Below, piece by piece: positions 33,042-41,390 of a stretch of DNA of 50,784 nt. This stretch comes from an uncultured Propionibacteriaceae bacterium (GTDB lineage Bacteria > Actinomycetota > Actinomycetes > Propionibacteriales > Propionibacteriaceae): contig CALLVV010000068.1 of NCBI GenBank assembly GCA_938012815.1, positions 1-50,784 on the forward strand, written 5' to 3'. Position 1 is the first letter of the stretch. Each line of letters opens with the position of its first letter. The position numbers were made by a program, and so were the translations under genes. The notes below the pieces were generated by a model, which did no database searches, was not told the origin of the DNA, and worked only from the letters and a program-made list of their open reading frames with translations.

Positions 33042-34045
33042 CCCGAGTAGGCGGCCGCCAAGGTCTCGGCCATGGCGAGCGCGCTGTAGTAGTCCAGTTT
33101 GAAGCTGGAGATCCCCAGCGGCACCAGCTTGCCGTTGCTCACGGTTTGGGTGGTGTTGTAGTTGGAGTCTGCCTTCAGCTGTTCGACGGTTTTGTCGTCT
33201 CCAGAGACAAGCAGAAGGGTCTCGGAGGTCAGGGCCTGCACGCTCTGCTCCACCGTCGCGAACACGAAGTCCTTACGGTTCGCACCTTCCTCACCACTGC
33301 TGGCAGGTGCCTCGGCGAGTTTGAAACCGAGCGCCGAGAAGATCTCGTCGTGGGGGCCGCCCGGTTTCGCGAAGGACAGGCCGTTGGACGGGGTGTAGAC
33401 GATGGCCTGCACCGCCTCGGTGGGGACCCCGCTCATTCCGGCCTTGAGTTCCGTGACCCTCGAATTGAAGGTGTTGGTGAGTTCCTCGGCCCTGGCCTGC
33501 GTACCGGTGACGTCGGCCACCTTCCGGGTGACGGTCTGCCAGCTAGCGGAGTTGTAGTTGATGGCGACGGTCGGAGCGATCCTGGACAGCGAGTCGTAGT
33601 CGTCCTTGGTGCTGTCCCCTCCCGTGGATGCGATGATGATCAGGTCCGGTTTCTCCGCGGTCACGGCCTCGATGTCGAGTTTGCTGTTCGCGTACAGGGC
33701 TTTGACACCGCGCTCCTTGGCGGTGGCCGACCAGTGGGAGAAGAAACCGACGTCGTCGAATCCCTCGGCACCCGGCTTCGACGCCCCGGAACCGACCACG
33801 GGCGCGTCCAGGGCCAGGAGGGCGCCGGTCAGCACCACCGATGTGGACACGATCCGTTTCGGGGTGCCGTTGATGACGGTCTCGCCGAGGTCGTGGGTGA
33901 CGGTGCGGGCGCTCGCGGGAGACGAGCCGTCCCCTCCCCCGGAGGTTCCCCCGGATCCGCAGCCGGTGAGCCCCAGCGTCAGCAGGACCGGGACCAAACC
34001 GGAGAACGTGCGCCTGGATATCGGGTTGAACAGTGGATTGGTCAT
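33038..34045 (-). CDS. iron-siderophore substrate-binding lipoprotein
   Basis: 335 aa. A twin-Arg-like RR precedes a hydrophobic signal ending in the lipobox LTLGLTGCGSGG, so it is a lipoprotein facing outward. A Gly/Ser linker follows, then a type III periplasmic-binding fold (TPKRIVSTSVVLTGALLALD, KPDLIIIASTGGDS, LLLVSGDDKTVEQLK). The pattern fits FepB/FecB-like ferric-siderophore binders. ATG at 34045 has AGAGG about 9 nt upstream. A candidate IdeR/DtxR box lies 22-40 bp upstream, so the operon is probably iron-repressed. Confidence 0.92.
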   Translation of the reverse strand: MTNPLFNPISRRTFSGLVPVLLTLGLTGCGSGGTSGGGDGSSPASARTVTHDLGETVINGTPKRIVSTSVVLTGALLALDAPVVGSGASKPGAEGFDDVGFFSHWSATAKERGVKALYANSKLDIEAVTAEKPDLIIIASTGGDSTKDDYDSLSRIAPTVAINYNSASWQTVTRKVADVTGTQARAEELTNTFNSRVTELKAGMSGVPTEAVQAIVYTPSNGLSFAKPGGPHDEIFSALGFKLAEAPASSGEEGANRKDFVFATVEQSVQALTSETLLLVSGDDKTVEQLKADSNYNTTQTVSNGKLVPLGISSFKLDYYSALAMAETLAAAYSG

Positions 34046-34066
34046 GTGATGAAACCTCTTTACCTG

Positions 34067-34085
34067 TAAGGATAGGCAGGCCTCA
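34067..34085 (-). promoter_or_regulatory. candidate IdeR/DtxR iron box
   Basis: TAAGGATAGGCAGGCCTCA (plus-strand reading) agrees with the DtxR/IdeR consensus TTAGGTTAGGCTAACCTAA at 13 of 19 positions, including the central TAGGC and CCT. It sits directly upstream of the siderophore operon, where an iron-dependent repressor would block transcription. Confidence 0.6.
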
Positions 34086-34119
34086 CAGTACCAATTCGCG
34101 GCTGGTCGACCCGGGGAGT

Positions 34120-34749
34120 TCACGCCCGGACCGCGAAGCCCAGGTAGTCCTCGTACGCTGGGTCCTCACCCCACGCCCGACGCAGGATCTCGTCGATCTG
34201 TTCCACCTCCTCCACGGTTCCACCCTCGGTGAGCCAGACGCGCCGGACCCCTGTCTCCGCCAGGGCCTGAACCGATCCGGCGTCGAGCCCGCCCGCGGCG
34301 AACCAAGGAACCGAATCCTGCCGCAGCGGAGGCTGGTTCTCCAGTGCGGCGCGCAGCAGCGGCGAACCGAGGGGCGTTCCGGGAACCGCCAGGAACTGGA
34401 AGGCGCCGTCCGGTTCGACGATCTGACCTCGCTCCTGAACAACCTGCCCGAGCAACGCCCACTGATGCGGACGTGACCTGTCCCGCTCGCCCGGGAAGAG
34501 AACCCGCACGTCCGCCACGATCTCCGGGGTGTCGACGGCCAGCAGCAGCCGCTGGCCGAGGTAGCGTTCCAGGTCCCGCAGGATCTTCAGGTCCCTCCTT
34601 CGGTCGACGGCGCCGCCGGTGGTCAGCACCGCCACGTCGGCCCCTCCTATGACCAGCCCCGGCAGCCGGTCCCCGGCCTCTGCCAAGGGAAGCTGCACCG
34701 CCACACGCGCCAACAGGATCCGTGAACGTAGACTGTGCATTACCGTCAT
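34120..34749 (-). CDS. TIM-barrel protein resembling thiamine-phosphate synthase/TenI
   Basis: 209 aa. The region VPWFAAGGLDAGSVQALAETGVRRVWLT matches the phosphate-binding end of ThiE/TenI barrels. Segments such as GGADVAVLTTGG and LLLAVDTPEIV fit earlier barrel strands, but the canonical ThiE catalytic residues are hard to place. Thiamine-phosphate synthase activity is therefore only a possibility. ATG at 34749 has TAGGCT 6 nt upstream, a leaderless layout. It is divergent from the PASTA kinase gene and no other thiamine genes are nearby. Confidence 0.55.
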   Translation of the reverse strand: MTVMHSLRSRILLARVAVQLPLAEAGDRLPGLVIGGADVAVLTTGGAVDRRRDLKILRDLERYLGQRLLLAVDTPEIVADVRVLFPGERDRSRPHQWALLGQVVQERGQIVEPDGAFQFLAVPGTPLGSPLLRAALENQPPLRQDSVPWFAAGGLDAGSVQALAETGVRRVWLTEGGTVEEVEQIDEILRRAWGEDPAYEDYLGFAVRA

Positions 34750-34755
34750 GCGGGA

Positions 34756-34761
34756 AGCCTA
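34756..34761 (-). promoter_or_regulatory. candidate -10 box for leaderless ThiE-like gene
   Basis: TAGGCT on the minus strand, ending 6 nt before the ATG at 34749. Confidence 0.4.
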
Positions 34762-34863
34762 CGCGGCGCGCCCAGAACTCCCCCGTCCCGGTATCGGCCT
34801 ACACTCATTACTGGCCGAGCCCATCGCCCAGCCCAGATCCCCTACCTTCCCCAGGAGACCGCG

Positions 34864-37008
34864 GTGAACAAGAGCAGTACCTACGACCCGATGGTCGGAA
34901 GCGTGCTGGACGATCGCTACGAAATTCTCGCGAAACTCGCACGGGGCGGCATGGCGACGGTCTACCGGGCACGCGACAGGCGCCTCCAGCGAACCGTCGC
35001 GGTGAAGATCATGCGAACCGATCTCGGCGAGGACGACGAGTTCGCCGCCAAGTTCGACCGGGAGGCGCGCTCCGCCGCCCTGATCAACCATCCCGCGGTG
35101 GTCAGCATCTTCGACCAGGGTGTCTCCCAGGGGCAGCCATACATTGTCATGGAGTTCATCGACGGCGAGACCTTGCGCAGACTCATCGCCCGTGACGCCC
35201 CCCTCGAACCGGTGCTGGCCCTCGACTACCTGGAACCCATAGCCTCGGCATTGGCGGCGGCTCACGACGCGGGGATCGTCCACCGCGACATCAAACCTGA
35301 GAACGTCATGATCTCGACCCGAGGCCACGTCAAGGTCGCCGACTTCGGTCTGGCCCGCCAGACCGAGTCCCCGCAGATGACCGCCACCGGGGTCCTGGTC
35401 GGCACCGCCTCGTACCTGCCCCCCGAGCTGGTCACCCACGCCCGCCCGGATTCACGCAGCGACATCTACTCGACCGGCATCGTCCTGTTCGAGCTGCTGA
35501 CGGGCAAGAAACCACACGTCGGTGAGAACAACTACCAGATCGCCTACGCGCACGTGAACATAGACGTGCCCGCCCCTTCCGCGAAGCTGCGCGAACTGGG
35601 ATTCCCGGGTTTCATCCCCGACTACCTCGATGCTCTGGTGGCGGCCTGCACCGCACGCGACCCGAAGGCCCGCATCGCGGATGGGCGCGAACTCATGGAC
35701 AAGCTGCGCCTGGTCCGCACCGAACTGTTGAGCGGTCCGGAACAGCACAACCCGGCGCTGGCCGCTCAGCTGCGCCCCCTGCCCGGCGACAGCGACGCCG
35801 CCGCCCAGCAGATCTCTCCGCGCCCCGAGCCACGCCCGCGCCCCCTCAAGGAGTTGCCGCCGACTCCAGTCCGTCCCCAATCCGCCGGGACACCCGACCC
35901 GGTCGTGGAAGAGGTCTCACCCGACGCGGTGACGGCCATCGTGCAACCGCAGTCCCTCCGGTCACCGGTCCCGGCGTCCTCGCCGCGGTCCGCGACCCCG
36001 GCCCGGTCGGCGTCCTCCGCTGAGGAGCCGCCCCGGGCCACACTTCCCGGTTCCGGTAGGAGCGGCTCCCCGAGTTCCCACCGCACGCCGATCTTCCCCC
36101 AGTTCTCCCAGGACCCGATCTACCGGCGCCGCCGGGGCATCATGCTGTTCGTCCTGGTGCTGGTCGTCACTGCGATCATCGTCTCCGTCTCGTGGTGGTG
36201 GGCCGAAGGAAGGTTCACCACCACCCCCGAGGTGACCAACATCCCCCAGGAGCAGGCGCTCCAGGCTCTCAAGGCCAACGGCCTCGAGTACACCACCCAA
36301 GAGGCCTTCTCCGAGGACGTGGCGGTGGGTTCGGTGATCAGCACCGACCCGGCCGGGAATGCCAGGACCCTCCGGGGCACGAAGGTCGCAGTGACCATTT
36401 CCAAGGGCCCGGAGCGCTACGCGATGCCCGACGTGGTGGGGCAGGAACTCTCCCAGGCCCGTTCTGCCATTGAATCGACGCATCTGGCCGTCGGGCAGGT
36501 GAAGGAGGACTGGTCGGAGTCCGTAGAGGCGGGGCAGATCATCTCCGTCAGCAAATCGGCGGGGGATCTTCTGCCTCCCGGCACCAGAATCGATCTGGTG
36601 GTCAGCAAGGGACGCCAGCCCATCACCATAAAGGATCACCGGGGAACTGACGCCGACCAGGCCGGCAGGGAACTCAAGAAGCAGGGCTTCACGGTCGAGG
36701 TCTCCGAGGAGCACTCGGACACCGTCGCGGCCGGGCAGGTGATCTCCCAGGATCCCGCCAGCGGCACCGGTCATCACGGTGACACCGTGAAACTGGTCAA
36801 GTCCCTCGGCCCGGAGATGGTGACCGTGCCGGACGTCGCCCGCAAACGCACCGATGAGGCCCAGAAGGAGCTGGAGGCTGCCGGGTTCAAGGTGGAGGTC
36901 CAGAACACCTCCATTTTCCCCGCACCGCTCGGGTTCGCCTCGGGGACCAACCCTGCGGCCAGTTCAACAGCTCCCAAGGGCAGCACCGTAATCCTCTATG
37001 TGACATGA
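34864..37008 (+). CDS. pknL: PASTA-domain serine/threonine protein kinase, PknL-type
   Basis: 714 aa. Hanks-type kinase domain at about 20-285: glycine loop LARGGMATVY, catalytic Lys 48 (VAVKIM), VHRDIKPENV (140-147), DFG at 160-162, PPEL. A Pro/Ser-rich linker follows (about 300-420), then one membrane helix (about 425-447) and four extracellular PASTA repeats (about 450-714) that bind muropeptides or lipid II. It senses cell-wall state and phosphorylates cytosolic targets. GTG at 34864 has AGGAG about 8 nt upstream; the longer frame is rejected. Placement near aroG matches mycobacterial pknL, which supports the orthology call. Confidence 0.92.
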   Translation: MNKSSTYDPMVGSVLDDRYEILAKLARGGMATVYRARDRRLQRTVAVKIMRTDLGEDDEFAAKFDREARSAALINHPAVVSIFDQGVSQGQPYIVMEFIDGETLRRLIARDAPLEPVLALDYLEPIASALAAAHDAGIVHRDIKPENVMISTRGHVKVADFGLARQTESPQMTATGVLVGTASYLPPELVTHARPDSRSDIYSTGIVLFELLTGKKPHVGENNYQIAYAHVNIDVPAPSAKLRELGFPGFIPDYLDALVAACTARDPKARIADGRELMDKLRLVRTELLSGPEQHNPALAAQLRPLPGDSDAAAQQISPRPEPRPRPLKELPPTPVRPQSAGTPDPVVEEVSPDAVTAIVQPQSLRSPVPASSPRSATPARSASSAEEPPRATLPGSGRSGSPSSHRTPIFPQFSQDPIYRRRRGIMLFVLVLVVTAIIVSVSWWWAEGRFTTTPEVTNIPQEQALQALKANGLEYTTQEAFSEDVAVGSVISTDPAGNARTLRGTKVAVTISKGPERYAMPDVVGQELSQARSAIESTHLAVGQVKEDWSESVEAGQIISVSKSAGDLLPPGTRIDLVVSKGRQPITIKDHRGTDADQAGRELKKQGFTVEVSEEHSDTVAAGQVISQDPASGTGHHGDTVKLVKSLGPEMVTVPDVARKRTDEAQKELEAAGFKVEVQNTSIFPAPLGFASGTNPAASSTAPKGSTVILYVT

Positions 37009-37131
37009 TCCCGAGGTCCTCCCCGTTCCCGAAAAACACGACGTTCTCCCGGGCCGGGTGCGGTAGTTCCCTGTTCCCGGGAAACGCAGCTGATACTGCA
37101 CCGGTGAGAACGGCATCAACCAGGGAATGCC

Positions 37132-37137
37132 TATAGT
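37132..37137 (+). promoter_or_regulatory. candidate -10 box for leaderless DMT transporter
   Basis: TATAGT, 5 of 6 matches to TATAAT, ending 8 nt before the GTG at 37146. Confidence 0.5.
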
Positions 37138-37145
37138 CTGTCGGC

Positions 37146-38075
37146 GTGGATTCGAACCGCCGGTTTCTTCCGTCATTTGCCCTGCTGCTGGCAGCGGCCG
37201 CCTGGGGATCGACGGTCGTGGTGGCCAAGGGCGCATACGAGTCCTCCATGACACCCGCCCACCTTCTGATCTCCCGGCTCACCCTCACCGCCCTGTGCCT
37301 GCTGCCCGCCTTCCTGCCCCATCTCAGGATGAAACGCGAAACCTGTGTGCGAGGCACCATCCTCGGCCTGATCTTCAACACGGGCCTGGTGCTCCAAATG
37401 GTGGGGCTGGAACACACCCCACCCTCGCTCTCAGGGTTCATCACGGCGAGTTACGTGGTCTTCACCGCGATCCTCACCCCCTTCATCATGAAACAACCCA
37501 CCCCGGGGCGCACCTGGATAGCGGTGTCCCTGACGCTGGCCGGGATCGGCATCCTGGCTCTCGGGAATGGCGGTAGCGGGAATGCCGGGTTCGGGTTCGG
37601 CACGGCCATCACGCTGCTGGGGGCGGTGCTCTTCGCCCTCCACATCATCTTCCTGGGACGCTGGGTGGAACCTGAGACGGTGCAGTCGCTCACCCTGATG
37701 CAAGCCCTGACCGGAGCAGCGGGGATGCTGTGTTTCCTGCCCTTCGCCGACTACCAGCTGCCCGCCACCTGGGATCTGTGGTGGCCGGTGCTCTACCTGG
37801 GTATCTTCTGCGGGGCCGTGACGCTGTTCCTGCAGAGCTGGGCGCAGAGCTACGTGCCCGCCACCACGTCGGCGGTGATCATGTGCTCGGAGCCGATGTG
37901 GGCCGCCGTGTTCGCCATCGGGTTCGGCATGGAGGAACTCACCTGGCAGGTTCTCCTGGGCGGGGGTCTGGTGGTGGCGGCGCTCCTGCTGACCGCCTGG
38001 CCCGGGCGTCGTGCCAAGTTCTTGGAGACGCTCGTCGAGGAGCTGCGTTCGCGACGCACCCGCCGTAGAAGTTGA
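37146..38075 (+). CDS. EamA/DMT family transporter
   Basis: 309 aa with about ten membrane helices in two EamA halves. The N-terminal half contains LLLAAAAWGSTVVVAKGAY and LEHTPPSLSGFITASYVVFTAIL. The second ends in PATTSAVIMCSEPMWAAVFAIGFGMEELT, the typical EamA closing motif. It probably exports an amino acid or metabolite; substrate unknown. GTG at 37146 lacks a Shine-Dalgarno sequence but has TATAGT 8 nt upstream. A basic cytosolic tail (RRTRRRS) ends the protein. Confidence 0.9.
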   Translation: MDSNRRFLPSFALLLAAAAWGSTVVVAKGAYESSMTPAHLLISRLTLTALCLLPAFLPHLRMKRETCVRGTILGLIFNTGLVLQMVGLEHTPPSLSGFITASYVVFTAILTPFIMKQPTPGRTWIAVSLTLAGIGILALGNGGSGNAGFGFGTAITLLGAVLFALHIIFLGRWVEPETVQSLTLMQALTGAAGMLCFLPFADYQLPATWDLWWPVLYLGIFCGAVTLFLQSWAQSYVPATTSAVIMCSEPMWAAVFAIGFGMEELTWQVLLGGGLVVAALLLTAWPGRRAKFLETLVEELRSRRTRRRS

Positions 38076-38088
38076 GTCGCTTCTGCGG

Positions 38089-38094
38089 TAAGAC
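38089..38094 (+). promoter_or_regulatory. candidate -10 region for the 397-aa unknown protein
   Basis: TAAGAC (TAAGACT) ending 8 nt before the ATG at 38103, with no Shine-Dalgarno sequence. Confidence 0.3.
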
Positions 38095-38102
38095 TTCTAC
38101 CC

Positions 38103-39296
38103 ATGGACTTTCAGATCCTGTTCTGGGTGATCGTCGTGGGTGTCATCGGTTTCCTCGTGACACGCAGCATTCTCCGCGGCCTCGCCCTGAAACGCCTCGG
38201 CTGGAAGTGGGTGAATCACCCTGATCTCAGGATCACCGTCGGGTTGAACCACTCGCCGTTCGGTCTCGGGCTCAACAGGACGGTCAAGGACCAGGTGGTG
38301 GGCAGGTCCCACGGAGGTGTCCCCTTCCAGGCTTTCCGGTACGGCAGCGACTCCTGGAAGGACCGGCACCACATAGTCTGCGTCTCCCTCCCCCACTCGA
38401 TGCCGCCCTTCTACCGGTTCACCGCGACGTCTCCACTGCCTGGGGTCGGCGGCCCACTGTCGTCCGATGGCACACAGACGATGCTCTTCTTGGAACAGGA
38501 CTACGGCGAGGCGGTGGCGGCGGCCATCGGCCCCCTCCTTCCGGAGCTGGGGGCCAGGCAACTCACGATAGACCACGACCAGCTGGTGATGTTCGGGGTC
38601 AAGAGCGACCTGAAATCGCTGGAGGCCGCGGTCGAGCTGCTGGTCCGGATCCAGACAGCCATCGCATCCTCCCCCGCGGTGGATCACGACTACGAGTGCG
38701 CACCCCTGTACGTCTCCTTCACGGATCACCCAGACTGGCAGTACATGGACTGCAACAATTCGCTGCTGAACCTCCTGCCCCTGGAGCAGGGCGGCTACGA
38801 CCACGAGGTGGTCAACGTCGTGCAGTCCCTGGGAGGGCCCATCACCTTCATCCGGGCCACCCACAACTGGAAAACCCGGAACGCGAAGAACGAGTGGAGC
38901 AGCACCAGGGAACACACCGAGCACGTCTGCAGTTTCGGGATCGGTTTCAGGTTCGTCCCGATCTCGGTGAACATGGGGCGGGGTAGGGCGCAGAAGTTCG
39001 AGTCCATCGAGTTCAACGAACGCTTCAAGGTGCGCTGCCCGAGCGCGCGGTTCGCCTCCGACGTGTTCAACCCAAGGCAGCTCGAGTTCCTCCTGCGTTT
39101 CCCGGAGCTGTCCTTCGGCATCGATCAGAACGGGGTGATCACCGCCCACGACCCCGAGTGGCCGCTGGAGCGGGTGGAGATGATGTTGTTCCTCCTCCAC
39201 GGTTTCTTCGGCCGGATACCGGACTTCGTATGGCGCGAGCTCGGCATCTGGCCCAGGCCGGTTCCAGAGATCGACGCCCTGTCACCAGGGCTCTGA
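38103..39296 (+). CDS. uncharacterised membrane-anchored protein
   Basis: 397 aa. One N-terminal membrane helix (residues 4-27, FQILFWVIVVGVIGFLVTRS) is followed by a soluble domain of about 370 residues that is probably cytosolic. The stretch around FESIEFNERFKVRCPSARFASDVFNPRQLEFLL resembles the pattern of DUF3137-like proteins, where a flux of charged residues precedes a similar helix. That is a weak resemblance and no function is assigned. No lipobox, repeats or catalytic signature were recognised. It lies between the DMT transporter gene and convergent aroG. Confidence 0.75.
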   Translation: MDFQILFWVIVVGVIGFLVTRSILRGLALKRLGWKWVNHPDLRITVGLNHSPFGLGLNRTVKDQVVGRSHGGVPFQAFRYGSDSWKDRHHIVCVSLPHSMPPFYRFTATSPLPGVGGPLSSDGTQTMLFLEQDYGEAVAAAIGPLLPELGARQLTIDHDQLVMFGVKSDLKSLEAAVELLVRIQTAIASSPAVDHDYECAPLYVSFTDHPDWQYMDCNNSLLNLLPLEQGGYDHEVVNVVQSLGGPITFIRATHNWKTRNAKNEWSSTREHTEHVCSFGIGFRFVPISVNMGRGRAQKFESIEFNERFKVRCPSARFASDVFNPRQLEFLLRFPELSFGIDQNGVITAHDPEWPLERVEMMLFLLHGFFGRIPDFVWRELGIWPRPVPEIDALSPGL

Positions 39297-39315
39297 GGGA
39301 CGCGATGAGGAGCCG

Positions 39316-40701
39316 TCACAGTTCCTTGGCCCGGAAATCCAGCACCGCATTGCCCCGGTTCCGGCGTCCCTTGCGGAGCCTGGTGGCGACGGTGAAAGCC
39401 AGTTCCAGGCTCTGGTTGCGGTTCAGCCTGGGATCACACACCGTCTCGTAGCGGTCGGCCAGGTCGGTTTCCTCGAGTTTCAGGGCGCCACCGACGCACT
39501 CGGTGACATCGCCGCCGGTCAGTTCGACGTGAAGGCCTCCCGGCCAGGTTCCGAGGGAGTCGTGGACATCGAAGAAACCGCGGACTTCCTCCACCACGTC
39601 GTTGAAGGAACGGGTCTTGTAACCGTTGGCGGCCTCGAAGGTGTTGCCGTGCATCGGGTCGCACACCCACGCGACCTTGCGTCCGGTCTCCTCCACCCCC
39701 TCGATCACCCGCGGAAGCACCTCGCGCACCCGGTCGGCACCCATCCGGGTGATGAAGGTGATCCTGCCCGGTTCCCGGTCGGGGTCGAGGCGGTCGGCCA
39801 GTTCGATGGCCTCCCGGGGTGTGGTGGTGGGCCCCAGCTTGATCCCCAGCGGGTTCCGGACCCGCCGCAGCAGCTCCACGTGGGCCCCGTCGAGCTGGCG
39901 GGTGCGTTCCCCGATCCACAGCATGTGACCCGAACAACCGTAGATCTGCTGCGAACGTGAGTCGACCCGGGTCATGGCCCGTTCATACTCCAGCAGCAGC
40001 GCCTCGTGCGAGGCGTAGAAGTCGATGGTGGACAGCGCCCGGTCATCCACCCCGCAGGCAACCATGAAGGTCAGCGCCCGGTCGATCTCCGCCGCCAGTT
40101 CCTCGTATGCCGCTTCCACCTCGGGGTTGCCGACGAAATCACGGTTCCAGGTGTGCACCCCGCGCAGATCAGCGAAACCACCCGTCACGAAGGCGCGCAC
40201 CAGGTTGAGGGTGGCCGCGGAGGCGTTGTAGAGACGGATCAGGCGTTCCGGATCGTGGGCCCGGGCCTGTTCGGTGAAGTCGAACCCGTTGATGGCATCA
40301 CCCCGGTAGCTGGGCAGGGTGGTTTCCCCCCGGGTTTCCGTCGGCTTGCTGCGGGGTTTGGCGTACTGCCCGGCGATCCGCCCGACCTTCACCACCGGAA
40401 CCTGGGCGGCGTAGGTCATCACGACGGCCATGGACAGCTGTACCAGCAGCTTGTCCTTGATGTGCTGCGCCGTGACCGCGTCGAAGGACTCGGCGCAGTC
40501 CCCGCCCTGCAGCAGGAATGCCCGCCCCTCCGCGACCTCCGCGAGCTTGGCTCGCAGGCCGTCGCACTCCCCGGCGAACACCAGCGGTGGCAGTTTCTCC
40601 ACGGCGTCGATCACGCTGTCCAGCGCGGCCTCGTCCGGATAGCTGGGCTGCTGGAGCATCGGCAGGGATCTCAACTCGGCCCGGGACATGATCGACGACA
40701 T
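39316..40701 (-). CDS. aroG: 3-deoxy-7-phosphoheptulonate (DAHP) synthase, class II
   Basis: 461 aa, full length for class II enzymes. It condenses PEP and erythrose-4-phosphate at the entry of the shikimate pathway. Family marks: LPPLVFAGECDGLRAKLAEVAEGRAFLLQGGDCAESF, KVGRIAGQYAKPRS, YGCSGHMLWIGERTRQLDGAH, TRMGADRV, and WVCDPMHGNTF with metal ligands. ATG at 40701 is preferred over GTG at 40725 because TAGTCT lies 7 nt before it. It lies 3' of macR on the same strand; the upstream GTG at 40725 would overlap macR's stop by 4 nt. Confidence 0.95.
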   Translation of the reverse strand: MSSIMSRAELRSLPMLQQPSYPDEAALDSVIDAVEKLPPLVFAGECDGLRAKLAEVAEGRAFLLQGGDCAESFDAVTAQHIKDKLLVQLSMAVVMTYAAQVPVVKVGRIAGQYAKPRSKPTETRGETTLPSYRGDAINGFDFTEQARAHDPERLIRLYNASAATLNLVRAFVTGGFADLRGVHTWNRDFVGNPEVEAAYEELAAEIDRALTFMVACGVDDRALSTIDFYASHEALLLEYERAMTRVDSRSQQIYGCSGHMLWIGERTRQLDGAHVELLRRVRNPLGIKLGPTTTPREAIELADRLDPDREPGRITFITRMGADRVREVLPRVIEGVEETGRKVAWVCDPMHGNTFEAANGYKTRSFNDVVEEVRGFFDVHDSLGTWPGGLHVELTGGDVTECVGGALKLEETDLADRYETVCDPRLNRNQSLELAFTVATRLRKGRRNRGNAVLDFRAKEL

Positions 40702-40708
40702 GGCGGGA

Positions 40709-40714
40709 AGACTA
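40709..40714 (-). promoter_or_regulatory. candidate -10 box for leaderless aroG
   Basis: TAGTCT on the minus strand, ending 7 nt before the ATG at 40701 and lying just after the response-regulator stop. Confidence 0.4.
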
Positions 40715-40721
40715 CTCCACT

Positions 40722-41390
40722 TCACTCGTTCGGGTCGTGGAGTCCTTGGTCGATGGCGTAGAGGGTCAGCTCCACGCGGTTGTGGAGCTGGAGCTTGCGC
40801 AGCACGTTCTGCACGTGGTTCTGGACGGTGCGGTGGGAGACGAACAACTCCTCCGCGATCTCCCGGTAGGCCAGGCCCTTCGCCACCTGCCGCAGCACCT
40901 CCACCTCGCGGGTGGTCAGCACCGGGCCGTCGTCGTCGTGGCTGTGGGCGACGTTGACCATCCGCCGGAACTCACCCAGCACCAACCCGGCCAGACCGGG
41001 GGTGAACACCGCATCCCCCGCGGCGGTGCGCCGCACCCCCTCGATCAGCTCGGCCTTGGAGGCTGATTTCACCAAGTACCCCCGGGCCCCGGACTTCATG
41101 GCCCGCAGCACGTCCTCCCGTTCGCCGCTGGCCGACATCACCAGCACCTGAATGTCCGGGAACTCCTGCACCAGCAGTTCGGTGCAGGTCGCCCCGTCCG
41201 GGGCGGGAATCTGCAAATCCATCACCACCACGTCGGGACGGGTGGCGCGCGCCCGCTGCAGGCACTCCGTTCCGTTCTTGGCGACGGCCACGATCTCGAA
41301 GCCCTCCTCGGTGAGGTCCTCACCCAGCGCCTCGATCCACATGGGGTGATCGTCCACCAGCATCACGCGGTTCCGAGTGATCTCGTTCAC
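40722..41390 (-). CDS. macR: LuxR-type two-component response regulator, MacR-like
   Basis: 222 aa. Receiver domain (about 8-125): MLVDDHPMWIEAL acidic pair, phospho-acceptor Asp in PDVVVMDLQIPAPDG, and Lys in GYLVKSASKAEL. A LuxR-type HTH domain follows at about 155-215 (LTTREVEVLRQVAKGLAYREIAEELFVSHRTVQNHVQNVLRKL). GTG at 41390 overlaps the sensor-kinase stop by 4 nt, so the pair is translationally coupled. The gene symbol follows the partner's MacS family. Targets are unknown. Confidence 0.9.
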   Translation of the reverse strand: MNEITRNRVMLVDDHPMWIEALGEDLTEEGFEIVAVAKNGTECLQRARATRPDVVVMDLQIPAPDGATCTELLVQEFPDIQVLVMSASGEREDVLRAMKSGARGYLVKSASKAELIEGVRRTAAGDAVFTPGLAGLVLGEFRRMVNVAHSHDDDGPVLTTREVEVLRQVAKGLAYREIAEELFVSHRTVQNHVQNVLRKLQLHNRVELTLYAIDQGLHDPNE

